The notes under the pieces were generated by a model. The model worked only from the letters and a program-made list of their open reading frames with translations. It ran no database searches and had not been told where the DNA came from. A program made the position numbers and the translations under genes. Below are positions 1 through 6,508 of a stretch of DNA of 8,294 nt, piece by piece. This DNA is from an uncultured Ruminococcus sp. (GTDB taxonomy: Bacteria; Bacillota; Clostridia; Oscillospirales; Ruminococcaceae). Every line of letters starts with the position of its first letter. Position 1 is the first letter of the stretch. The stretch is taken from the NCBI GenBank assembly GCA_946537565.1, contig CAMNFW010000084.1, positions 1 to 8,294 of the forward strand, in the 5' to 3' direction.

Positions 1-3000
1 TATTCAGCTGTTACTGTCAATGCCTCCCTTGTTTCACTGTATGGGTCAGGAAGATCTTCCTTCAGTCCGGCTATATATACTCCGTCAAGATTTTCATCAG
101 TGCTTTCCAGTTCAAGATACTGTCTTCCGTTTTTCTCAACTATCTCATAATTTACTGTTGGCGCTGTGTTGTCAATGGTAAAGTTCTGACTTATCTTCTG
201 CGGATCTTCCCAGGCTCCGGGATAATTGATATAACCCGATATCTCTGCTCTGTAATCGCCCTCAGCCAGAGCTGAAAGATCACCTCCGGGGATATTGGAC
301 GAACTGCCGCAGCTGCCCCAGTACCCATAGGTGTCATACACTATATCTCCGGCTGAATTGTATATCGTCATGTTATTTATATATGCTTCACGAGTCTCGA
401 AAAAGTCAATTGCCAAATACTCAAACAGGCTGTCTCCGTTGGGCGAGACGAACATTCTGTTGTCCCGTGTATCTTCAATTTTTTCTAATACATCTTTGAT
501 CTCATTCTTTGAATATATTTTGTCTATTAAACTATAGCCGTAGCAGTGTTCTTTGGTCTCGTTGTTGATCTTTTCAATCAGATCTTTAAAAATCGTCGTC
601 AGCTCGGCTATGGAATAATCTGACATTATTCCTGAGCTTCCGAAATTTACGGAGCCAGCAGTGCTTTTCCAGTTTGATCTGTCAAATATCGGCACCGCTG
701 CCCAGTTACCGTAAAAGCCAAGTATCGGTACTGATACCTTGCAGCAGTTCTGCGCTCCGCTCAGTACAAGATATCCCTCAATGAAAAATCCATTGGTGAA
801 AATTTCACTGTTTTCACTGAGCTGCGCCGGGTCAAGCTGTACGGTTATCGTTTTCGTCAGCTTCTCCCCTGCTCCTATTGAATTAAGTCCGGAAAGATCT
901 GCTGTGCAGTTAAGCTCTTTTATACCGGAAATAATATTATCCCCAACATAGTTTTGTGTATAGCCGTCAGTTGTAAGCCTTAGCTCTGCGTTTTCAAAGT
1001 TAACGTCTTCTTTACTGATGTTTTCCAGGTTTATCTCAAAGCTGAAACTGTCACTAAGATTATCCTTAAGCTCTACTTTGGCTTCTCCTTTTTCTCCGTA
1101 CATCAGAACCTTGTCATTGATTGCCTCAGACAAATCAACAAATCCTGCTCCCTGCCGTCTCGGACTTTCATAAAGATCACCGTTAGGATAGATCTGCGCT
1201 GAATTCATGAGTATATTTCTTATCATTCTTGTTCTTTCAGCACCTGTCAGCACTATCCCATTATTCTTTAAATACTCGTCAATCAGCAATGCACAGCCTG
1301 CTGCATACGGCGATGACATTGAAGTGCCGCTCATGGTCGAAAATGTGGATTCATATCCGGCTGATACTACATTTCCGCCTACTCCCATTATATCAGGCTT
1401 AAGCTCCAGTGAAGAGCCTACACCATATGAACTGAAGGAGCTTATCCTCGGTGCAAGCATCATTTTTACCGGTTCCGCATCACTGAATGTGACTGTTATG
1501 CCTTCATTTTCCTGGAGCCATTCTCCGTCAGACTCTTTGACAAATGCCACCGGCAAAAAATCTGCTCCATATTTATAGTACATATCCGAATCTGATCTGT
1601 CAAAGGCTATCACTCCTGCTGCGCCCTGAGCCTCGGCTGTTGCACAGGAACCCGCTATAGTGTCTTCATCTGCTTCAATAACTAATATTTTTCCTTTGAG
1701 ATCTTTTTTGCATAATTCTTCATACTCGCCTTTGCCGCCATTGACGATCTCATATGCTCCTTCTGTCATGGTATATCTGTACATATAATAACCGTCATCA
1801 GTGTAAAGTATATCCGTGCCGCCTGCATTCATGGTATATACATCTGCATTTCGGTTGTCCGCTGATGCAACTGATAATACTGATGAGTATGTTGAAGGTT
1901 CATTCACTGTGCCTGTGTCAACATTGATCGTATAATTACAGTCATTGACCGAACTGAGAGTGTTAGAGCTGTTTCCAGCAGATGCACATACTATTATTCC
2001 TGCATTGTCTATTGCTGATATCAGACTTCCGTAGACAATATCTTCCAGATCTTCACGGTTACTGCCCAGACTCATGTTTATTACGTCTACCTTAAGCTTT
2101 GCAGCATCTTCCAAAGCCGCTGCTATCGTATCATCGTAAAGAATACTGGTCGTTTCTCCAATTTCATTTACCTCAGAACTGAACACCTTCATCATGACTA
2201 TCTGCGAAATCGGTGCAAGTCCTGAAATATAAATGTCATCATACATATATGCTCCTTCACCTGCGGCAATTCCTGCTACATGAGTGCCGTGATATATGTT
2301 GATATCTGAGGTATCATACGGTGTATCATCAGTATAGTCCAGCACAAACGGAAGCTTAGAGCTGACATATACCTTGTCAGGATCTACGTCCATTGAGAAC
2401 TCTCCTGCATTCGCCAGCGCTGTTATCTGCTCCTTTTTTATCCTTGTCTCTACATTGTCAATAGGCTGGAACATCTGACCGCTTATATCCATTTCTGTGT
2501 CAAGGATCGCTATTACTTCATTCTCTCCGTAACAGCCTGCTATCGACTGAAACATCGGATATCCCGTCATTTCTACAGCATTGTTCATCTGTGGTTCCGG
2601 CTGCTCATAGCTGCAGTTTAAATTTACGCTTTCTACATAAGGACAAGCTGTTACTTCCGGTATTATACTCGCCGGTATCTGACAGGAGAATCCGTTCAGA
2701 AGAAGCTCATACCTGTATCCTATCTCCAGCTCCGGATACAGCCCCCTTATATAATCCTCTGCCAGCTGACTGTTGCTCCTCAGCTCAGATGCCATATTTT
2801 CAGCTTCTTCGGTGTCAATATAATCAACTCCCATTTCAGCTGCTCCAGTTCCTGCCAGCACTGCATCACCTTTAAGCGTCACAATTACTGACATGAGCCT
2901 GTCTTCAATTACCGTATCTTCAGCCTCAGATACAGTGCTTATAATTATTCCGGGCATTGATGATATTGTTATCGCTCCGGCTGAAAATGCACTCAGCAGT

Positions 3001-3026
3001 TTTTTAAATAACCTGTTCTTCTTCAT
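1..3026 (-). CDS. Secreted subtilisin-like (S8) serine protease, C5a peptidase/lactocepin type; 3' end outside window
   Basis: The product is an exported endopeptidase, probably cell-envelope or extracellular, of the S8A family. The window holds its first 1008 residues with no internal stop. Residues 1-35 form a signal peptide (MKKNRLFKK, then a hydrophobic stretch). An I9-like propeptide follows at about 45-140 (SVIVTLKGDA; NGFSCQIP). The catalytic residues are Asp176 (AILDTEMD), His246 (HGTHVAGIAAG) and Ser569 (GTSMSSPYAAG), with oxyanion Asn352 (SAGNSS). A PA domain is inserted at about 395-500 (DLKGKILVIE, GAAGVIAFD). A C5a-peptidase-type Fn3-like domain lies at about 645-775. Further beta modules contain VSPNGDS near 858 and IDNTAPTV near 950, as in lactocepins and C5a peptidases. 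The usual Asp-Thr/Ser-Gly motif reads Asp-Thr-Glu. The ATG at 3026 has GGAAGGAG six bases upstream. The missing C-terminus would show whether it carries a dockerin, a sortase signal or repeats. Substrate unknown. Confidence 0.93.
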   Translation of the reverse strand, partial: MKKNRLFKKLLSAFSAGAITISSMPGIIISTVSEAEDTVIEDRLMSVIVTLKGDAVLAGTGAAEMGVDYIDTEEAENMASELRSNSQLAEDYIRGLYPELEIGYRYELLLNGFSCQIPASIIPEVTACPYVESVNLNCSYEQPEPQMNNAVEMTGYPMFQSIAGCYGENEVIAILDTEMDISGQMFQPIDNVETRIKKEQITALANAGEFSMDVDPDKVYVSSKLPFVLDYTDDTPYDTSDINIYHGTHVAGIAAGEGAYMYDDIYISGLAPISQIVMMKVFSSEVNEIGETTSILYDDTIAAALEDAAKLKVDVINMSLGSNREDLEDIVYGSLISAIDNAGIIVCASAGNSSNTLSSVNDCNYTINVDTGTVNEPSTYSSVLSVASADNRNADVYTMNAGGTDILYTDDGYYMYRYTMTEGAYEIVNGGKGEYEELCKKDLKGKILVIEADEDTIAGSCATAEAQGAAGVIAFDRSDSDMYYKYGADFLPVAFVKESDGEWLQENEGITVTFSDAEPVKMMLAPRISSFSSYGVGSSLELKPDIMGVGGNVVSAGYESTFSTMSGTSMSSPYAAGCALLIDEYLKNNGIVLTGAERTRMIRNILMNSAQIYPNGDLYESPRRQGAGFVDLSEAINDKVLMYGEKGEAKVELKDNLSDSFSFEINLENISKEDVNFENAELRLTTDGYTQNYVGDNIISGIKELNCTADLSGLNSIGAGEKLTKTITVQLDPAQLSENSEIFTNGFFIEGYLVLSGAQNCCKVSVPILGFYGNWAAVPIFDRSNWKSTAGSVNFGSSGIMSDYSIAELTTIFKDLIEKINNETKEHCYGYSLIDKIYSKNEIKDVLEKIEDTRDNRMFVSPNGDSLFEYLAIDFFETREAYINNMTIYNSAGDIVYDTYGYWGSCGSSSNIPGGDLSALAEGDYRAEISGYINYPGAWEDPQKISQNFTIDNTAPTVNYEIVEKNGRQYLELESTDENLDGVYIAGLKEDLPDPYSETREALTVTAE

Positions 3027-3040
3027 ACAATTCTCCTTCC

Positions 3041-3062
3041 GCTTAGTTCAGCTTCACTAAGC
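3041..3062 (-). promoter_or_regulatory. 5' UTR hairpin abutting the protease ribosome binding site
   Basis: In the protease leader, GCTTAGT pairs perfectly with ACTAAGC across an 8-base loop (GAAGCTGA). The 3' arm ends directly before GGAAGGAG, with no spacer. It could stabilise the 5' end of the mRNA or modulate initiation. Read on the plus strand the same hairpin is followed by TTTTT and looks like a weak terminator, but no plus-strand gene precedes it. The hairpin is seen; its role is inferred. Confidence 0.5.
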
Positions 3063-3079
3063 TTTTTATAGGTGAATAT

Positions 3080-3108
3080 ATTATATCACATATTTATCAT
3101 ATTTTCAA
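3080..3108 (-). promoter_or_regulatory. Sigma-A promoter of the S8 protease
   Basis: On the minus strand TTGAAA (3103-3108) and a perfect TATAAT (3080-3085) are separated by exactly 17 bases. A TGA directly before the -10 box makes it an extended -10 element. An A/T-rich tract upstream (about 3109-3165) could act as an UP element. Transcription should start near 3073, giving a leader of about 47 bases. A housekeeping sigma-A promoter is the simplest reading. Confidence 0.8.
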
Positions 3109-3224
3109 TAATAATTATAAAAGATTCACAAAAACTTTCAAATTTTTCTTCAACTATTTATGACCGTGATAATAGGGCGGCTTGTAATAATTACGAATTA
3201 AATTCGTTTTTTCTTATCAGGCAC

Positions 3225-3272
3225 AAATATAATGCCCCGAAGTTCTTTGAAACACTTCGAGGCATTATTTTT
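3225..3272 (-). terminator. Rho-independent terminator downstream of azlD
   Basis: AATGCC-C-CGAAGT (from 3231) pairs with ACTTCG-A-GGCATT (to 3266), with one internal mismatch and a loop of about 10 bases. A/T tracts on both sides (AAATAT and ATTTTT) extend the stem, so it could work in both directions. The only gene transcribed into it is azlD, 45 bases upstream on the minus strand, so it most likely ends azlCD mRNA. The U-tract is actually better on the plus strand. Confidence 0.7.
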
Positions 3273-3317
3273 ATATGAGTGTCTAACTTGTCAGGCAGGA
3301 TCATTAGTTTTATTTTT

Positions 3318-3629
3318 TTAACTGCAATAGCTGATTATCAATCCTGTAAGAAATGCCGACAATGACGCTGACAATGCAACTACTATCAGCGGAAGTTCAA
3401 AAAATGCAAGTACAAGGGCGGTGATCGTTCCGACTGCTGCCGTTATTGTGTTTCCGGTGCTGTCCAATATCGCCGGTATGGTCATTGCACTCAATACTGC
3501 ATATGGTATGTATTTCAGGAAGCTTCTGATATACCTTGATTTTATCTTTTTCTTGAAAAAAGTAAAGGGTATCATTCTTATCAGGTATGTAACCGCTGCC
3601 ATTACTATTATGTATATCGCTGTCTTCAT
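3318..3629 (-). CDS. azlD: AzlD family branched-chain amino acid transport protein
   Basis: This small membrane protein of 103 residues is the usual partner of AzlC. In Bacillus subtilis the pair mediates export of branched-chain amino acids and gives resistance to 4-azaleucine. The N-terminal signature VTYLIRMIPF near residue 13 and the short basic loop FFKKKIKSRYIRSFLKYIP are typical of AzlD. Three to four hydrophobic segments fill the rest, at about 5-22, 40-56, 62-80 and 81-100. The ATG overlaps the azlC stop codon in an ATGA quartet, so translation is probably coupled. The GAGGAGGAG run that encodes the acidic tail of AzlC also serves as its ribosome binding site, about 8 bases upstream. 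Full length for the family. The hairpin at 3225-3272 probably ends the transcript. Confidence 0.92.
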   Translation of the reverse strand: MKTAIYIIVMAAVTYLIRMIPFTFFKKKIKSRYIRSFLKYIPYAVLSAMTIPAILDSTGNTITAAVGTITALVLAFFELPLIVVALSASLSAFLTGLIISYCS

Positions 3630-4333
3630 TCCGCTGTCTCCTCCTCCTCATCATCGTCGGCTGGAAATAATACCGCTCCTGCCAGCGCTGCCGCTACTGC
3701 ACAGATTATTACTGTGAATCCGCCGGATATAGACGTTAGCAGCTTTAACAGCACACTTATCATCGCTGATAACAGCACCACCACTAACACACTCTTCTGC
3801 TTCTTCGCCGGCGGTACGATTATCGCTATGAACATTCCGTAAAGAACTATTCCCATTGCTGATGATACAGATGCCGGAAGTATCTCTCCTGCTGCTGCAC
3901 CAAGTGTCGTTCCCGTTACCCAGCCTATTGCTGATACAAGTATTACTCCATACATATACGCCGGTGTAAGAAGTCCAGGCTGTGCAGAACATACTGCAAA
4001 TATTTCATCTGTGATGCCGTAAGATGCCAGCAGTCTGTGCGGTGTTGTGAATTTCGGGTCAAGCTTCTGTGTCAGCGAAAGTGCCATGAGTGAATACCTT
4101 ATATTTATCGTTAGCTGTACAAGTATCATCTCTATTATCGTTCCGGCTGCTTTTATTATTTCTACTCCTGCTGCCTGTCCTGCCGATGTCAGGTTTGATG
4201 CGGATATCATTGCCGCTGCAAATATGGACAGCTTCGCTCCTACTGCCATTATCCCGAATCCAAAGGATACCGACAAATAGCCAAGTGCTATGGGTATTCC
4301 ATGCGCCATGCCCCGTGTAAAATCTGATCTCAA
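3626..4333 (-). CDS. azlC: AzlC family branched-chain amino acid exporter subunit, TTG start
   Basis: This multi-spanning membrane protein is the main subunit of the AzlCD branched-chain amino acid exporter. Family signatures are ALGYLSVSFGFGIM (residues 16-29), with small residues in the first membrane segment, and INIRYSLMALSL (76-87), the counterpart of the AzlC N-[LI]-R-[HY]-S-L-M motif. About six hydrophobic segments follow, and the protein ends in a very acidic tail (ADDDEEEETAE). I place the start at TTG 4333 because AAGGGAAG lies 7 bases upstream, giving 235 residues. A TTG at 4351 lengthens the frame by six codons but has no ribosome binding site and would swallow the AAGGGAAG. The first in-frame ATG, at 4309, also lacks one. 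The family is certain; the start is likely. It overlaps azlD by 4 bases. Confidence 0.92.
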   Translation of the reverse strand: MRSDFTRGMAHGIPIALGYLSVSFGFGIMAVGAKLSIFAAAMISASNLTSAGQAAGVEIIKAAGTIIEMILVQLTINIRYSLMALSLTQKLDPKFTTPHRLLASYGITDEIFAVCSAQPGLLTPAYMYGVILVSAIGWVTGTTLGAAAGEILPASVSSAMGIVLYGMFIAIIVPPAKKQKSVLVVVLLSAMISVLLKLLTSISGGFTVIICAVAAALAGAVLFPADDDEEEETAE

Positions 4334-4340
4334 TCCATTA

Positions 4341-4348
4341 CTTCCCTT
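4341..4348 (-). promoter_or_regulatory. Ribosome binding site that sets the azlC start
   Basis: AAGGGAAG on the minus strand lies 7 bases before the TTG at 4333. It supports that rare start codon over the upstream TTG and the downstream ATG. An ATG at 4336-4338 is also close but is out of frame and too near. Confidence 0.6.
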
Positions 4349-4368
4349 CAACTGATAGTGTGCTTATC

Positions 4369-4397
4369 ATTATAGCACATCCGGAATAATAAATCAA
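4369..4397 (-). promoter_or_regulatory. Sigma-A promoter of azlCD
   Basis: TTGATT (4392-4397) and a perfect TATAAT (4369-4374) are 17 bases apart on the minus strand, with TGC directly before the -10 box (extended -10). Transcription should start near 4362 and give a leader of only about 28 bases. That leaves no room for a riboswitch or T-box, so any control probably acts on initiation. Confidence 0.75.
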
Positions 4398-4410
4398 TAC
4401 AAGATTGATT
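4392..4410. promoter_or_regulatory. Inverted repeat over the azlCD -35 box (candidate operator)
   Basis: AATCAAT and ATTGATT form a perfect 7-base inverted repeat with a 5-base spacer. The left arm covers the -35 box. A second short repeat, GTGCT/AGCAC (about 4360-4378), flanks the -10 box. A dimeric repressor could block the promoter here; in B. subtilis the azl operon is controlled by the Lrp-like AzlB. No regulator gene is in the window and the sequence is A/T-rich, so this is tentative. Confidence 0.4.
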
Positions 4411-4522
4411 TTTTTCTGACAATTTTTTTCACTTGTATTCATCTCATGAACTTTCCTCGCCTGAATTATACCTTTGCCCGTAAGATAAATCTTATGTCAG
4501 CTCTTTGTAATTCTGCTTAATA

Positions 4523-4560
4523 TAAAAAAATGTACCCGTTTCTTTATGAAAAGAGTACAT
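4523..4560 (-). terminator. Rho-independent terminator of the peptidoglycan-binding operon
   Basis: On the minus strand ATGTACTCTTTTC pairs with GAAACGGGTACAT across an ATAAA loop: 13 positions with one mismatch and one G-U pair, followed directly by a run of T. It begins 9 bases after the stop of the 173-residue gene. It separates this unit from azlCD. Confidence 0.88.
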
Positions 4561-4569
4561 CAGAAAAGT

Positions 4570-5091
4570 TTATTTTTTTATCATATTGTCTATATGCTCA
4601 CAACTGTGTACCAGCATATTCCACGTTCCGCTGTCTACATTTCCGCTCTGAGGTATTCCGCACCACTGCTGAAAACGCCTCACTGCTGCTTCTGTAGCAT
4701 CGTTGTATTCGCCGCATACTGTTATTTTCGGCGCATTGTCATAGCTGCTGCTGATATCGTCAAGCATCGCCTGTATTATATATATGAGCTGACCGGAATC
4801 TCCCTTCGCTGCTGTATATCCGGATGAAGGAAATACTGCGTATGGGTCCGGCTTCGCCCTAAGATATCCCCTGTATACGCTGACTATCTTATTCCAGGTG
4901 GCTGGGTCGGTATTCCCGGTATCCGGCAAGCCATATTCCCGCTGAAAAGCTTTCACCGCTATAACAGTCTCATTGCCGTAATTCCCGTCAGGTATTATCA
5001 GCGGTATCTTGTCGTTCATCAGTGCTATCGCATGAAGATAGGTCTGAAGCTCATAGATATGCTGTCTTCTCTGTGCTGATGTATATGCCAT
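4570..5091 (-). CDS. Protein of two peptidoglycan-binding repeats (PG_binding_1-like)
   Basis: The 173 residues consist almost entirely of two long-form peptidoglycan-binding repeats. Repeat one spans about 8-75 (ELQTYL, DGNYGNETVIAVKAFQREYGL, TGNTDPATWNKI). Repeat two spans about 95-165 (KGDSGQLIYIIQ, GEYNDATEAAVRRFQQWCGI, SGNVDSGTWNML). Both keep the family core: a first helix, a D/G-x-Y-G/N turn, A-V-x-x-F-Q and a G-x-x-D-x-x-T-W ending. There is no signal peptide, membrane segment or catalytic domain. The ATG has AAGGAG six bases upstream. It starts 18 bases after the SpoIID-like gene, whose repeats match it, so the two probably bind the same wall structure. It could be an accessory or targeting protein. 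The exact role is unknown. Confidence 0.88.
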   Translation of the reverse strand: MAYTSAQRRQHIYELQTYLHAIALMNDKIPLIIPDGNYGNETVIAVKAFQREYGLPDTGNTDPATWNKIVSVYRGYLRAKPDPYAVFPSSGYTAAKGDSGQLIYIIQAMLDDISSSYDNAPKITVCGEYNDATEAAVRRFQQWCGIPQSGNVDSGTWNMLVHSCEHIDNMIKK

Positions 5092-5109
5092 TATCTTCTC
5101 CTTTCTCCC

Positions 5110-6504
5110 TCAGCCCGTTATAGTATATCCAGGATTCTGATACGGCCGCTTATCAAATCCATATTTCAGGTCGGAATATACCCCTGCTATCCTGTCCCAT
5201 GTTACTGCTCCTACTATACCCGTGGGATTTATCCCGAACTGCCGCTGAAATTCTGTGACAGACTGACGGGTAAGCGGTCCGAAGTAGCCTGTATTATTTA
5301 CCGGCGGTATATTCTGGTAGGTCTGGTGTATTAGCGTCAGATATTCCTGGATTATCCTTACTGAACTGCCGGAATCTCCTTCACGCAGCACTGTTCCGGG
5401 ATATAGCGCTACTGCTGTATATTCCGGCTTTACAGCTTCTGCTATTCCCTGATATGCACGGTACAGATCATTTCTCGTCGCTCTGTCAACCTCTCCTGTC
5501 TGCGGCAGTCCAAATACCCTCTGGAAGGATTTTACCGACTTCTCTGTCTGTTCACCAAAATATCCAGTAACATCTACCGGCTGGACTGCTTCATAATATG
5601 CTCCGATCACTGCAAGATAATATTGCAGCATACTTACTTCATCACTCTGCATTCCTATCTTAAGATCTTCTGTGAATGTCGGCGATACCTCCTCTAATCT
5701 TACACCTTCAGAATTAAGCTCTGCGATCCTCTTTACACTGGTATATATATACGTTATCCTGTACCATGTAGACTGATCTACTATCCCATTCTCTGCAAGT
5801 CCAAATACCCTTTGAAATTCCCTTACCGCAGCTTCTGTGGCAGCATCAAAAATACCGTCAGCTGCCGGTATTTTCGGTATTGCCGGATAATTTGCCGATA
5901 TCCTGTTCAGATATATTTGCAGCGACCGTACATCGTTTCCGGCTGAACCAAATTTCAGCTCTATTCCCGGATATGACGGCATCACTGACTTTACCGGCGC
6001 ATTCTTCACTATGTTTATATCCTTTCCGTAATAGTATTGTAAGATCTCATATGGCGTAAGTCCACGGTTTGCAAGTTCAACGGTCCCCCATTGCGACAAG
6101 CCGTCACAGGTCGATGTCGTTCCGTTGCAAAAAGCGGTGAACAATGGCTCTACGCTGCCCTGACGCTGAACATAATCATTGAACAGCTCGTCAACAAGAT
6201 AACTTATATTCTGAAAGTATTCCCTGCCGTTTATGAATTTCTGATCGTACTGCGTCGTTGCTGTAATGTCAAAATCATATCCCCTCGATCTGTACCATTC
6301 AGTGTATATCCTGTTCAGTGCAAATGAGGTTATCGCATAGATATTTGCTCTCAGCGCACTTTCCGGCCATGTGGGATATATCTCGCTGGACGCAACATTT
6401 TTTATATACGACGGAAAATCTACTGTCACATTCGGTGCATTGGAATCAGGCGTTCCAAGATGAACAGTTATGGTTTCCGGTATATAAGGTGTTCCTGTAA
6501 GCAT
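5110..6504 (-). CDS. SpoIID-like domain fused to three peptidoglycan-binding repeats, no signal peptide
   Basis: The 464 residues hold two parts. Residues 30-170 resemble the SpoIID/LytB fold: YIKNVASSEIYPTWPESALRAN matches the SpoIID segment with the catalytic glutamate (probably Glu41), and GLSQWGTVELANRGLTPYEIL with QYYYG matches its C-terminal signature. SpoIID is a lytic transglycosylase acting on denuded glycan strands during engulfment. The usual His-Ser-x-Ser-Gly-Gly motif is replaced by AFCNGTTSTC; Cys126 and Cys133 might bind metal. Peptidoglycan-binding repeats follow at about 184-255, 281-352 and 373-445 (for example DGIFDAATEAAVREFQ, GYFGEQTEKSVKSFQ, GYFGPLTRQSVTEFQ). Unlike true SpoIID it has no N-terminal membrane anchor. 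The ATG at 6504 has AAAGGGG 8 bases upstream and lies 4 bases after the previous stop. I recall near-identical architecture in other Clostridia. Enzymatic activity is inferred. Confidence 0.88.
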   Translation of the reverse strand: MLTGTPYIPETITVHLGTPDSNAPNVTVDFPSYIKNVASSEIYPTWPESALRANIYAITSFALNRIYTEWYRSRGYDFDITATTQYDQKFINGREYFQNISYLVDELFNDYVQRQGSVEPLFTAFCNGTTSTCDGLSQWGTVELANRGLTPYEILQYYYGKDINIVKNAPVKSVMPSYPGIELKFGSAGNDVRSLQIYLNRISANYPAIPKIPAADGIFDAATEAAVREFQRVFGLAENGIVDQSTWYRITYIYTSVKRIAELNSEGVRLEEVSPTFTEDLKIGMQSDEVSMLQYYLAVIGAYYEAVQPVDVTGYFGEQTEKSVKSFQRVFGLPQTGEVDRATRNDLYRAYQGIAEAVKPEYTAVALYPGTVLREGDSGSSVRIIQEYLTLIHQTYQNIPPVNNTGYFGPLTRQSVTEFQRQFGINPTGIVGAVTWDRIAGVYSDLKYGFDKRPYQNPGYTITG

Positions 6505-6508
6505 TCAT

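Noticed and set aside
1207..1578. 123-residue open frame on the plus strand
   Set aside because: It lies antisense inside the protease between the PA and catalytic Ser regions, where the minus-strand reading is uninterrupted and well conserved.
3072..3278. 68-residue open frame on the plus strand in the 3027-3317 gap
   Set aside because: It overlaps the protease promoter and the azlD terminator, lacks a ribosome binding site, and its Ile/Phe/Asn-rich translation reflects A/T-rich DNA.
4334..4351. Six-codon extension of azlC to TTG 4351
   Set aside because: There is no ribosome binding site before it, and it would place AAGGGAAG inside the coding sequence instead of before TTG 4333.
4481..4494. 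TAAGAT-AA-ATCTTA palindrome in the gap before azlC
   Set aside because: It is a short A/T-rich repeat with a 2-base loop, no U-tract and no nearby promoter box, so chance is the simplest explanation.
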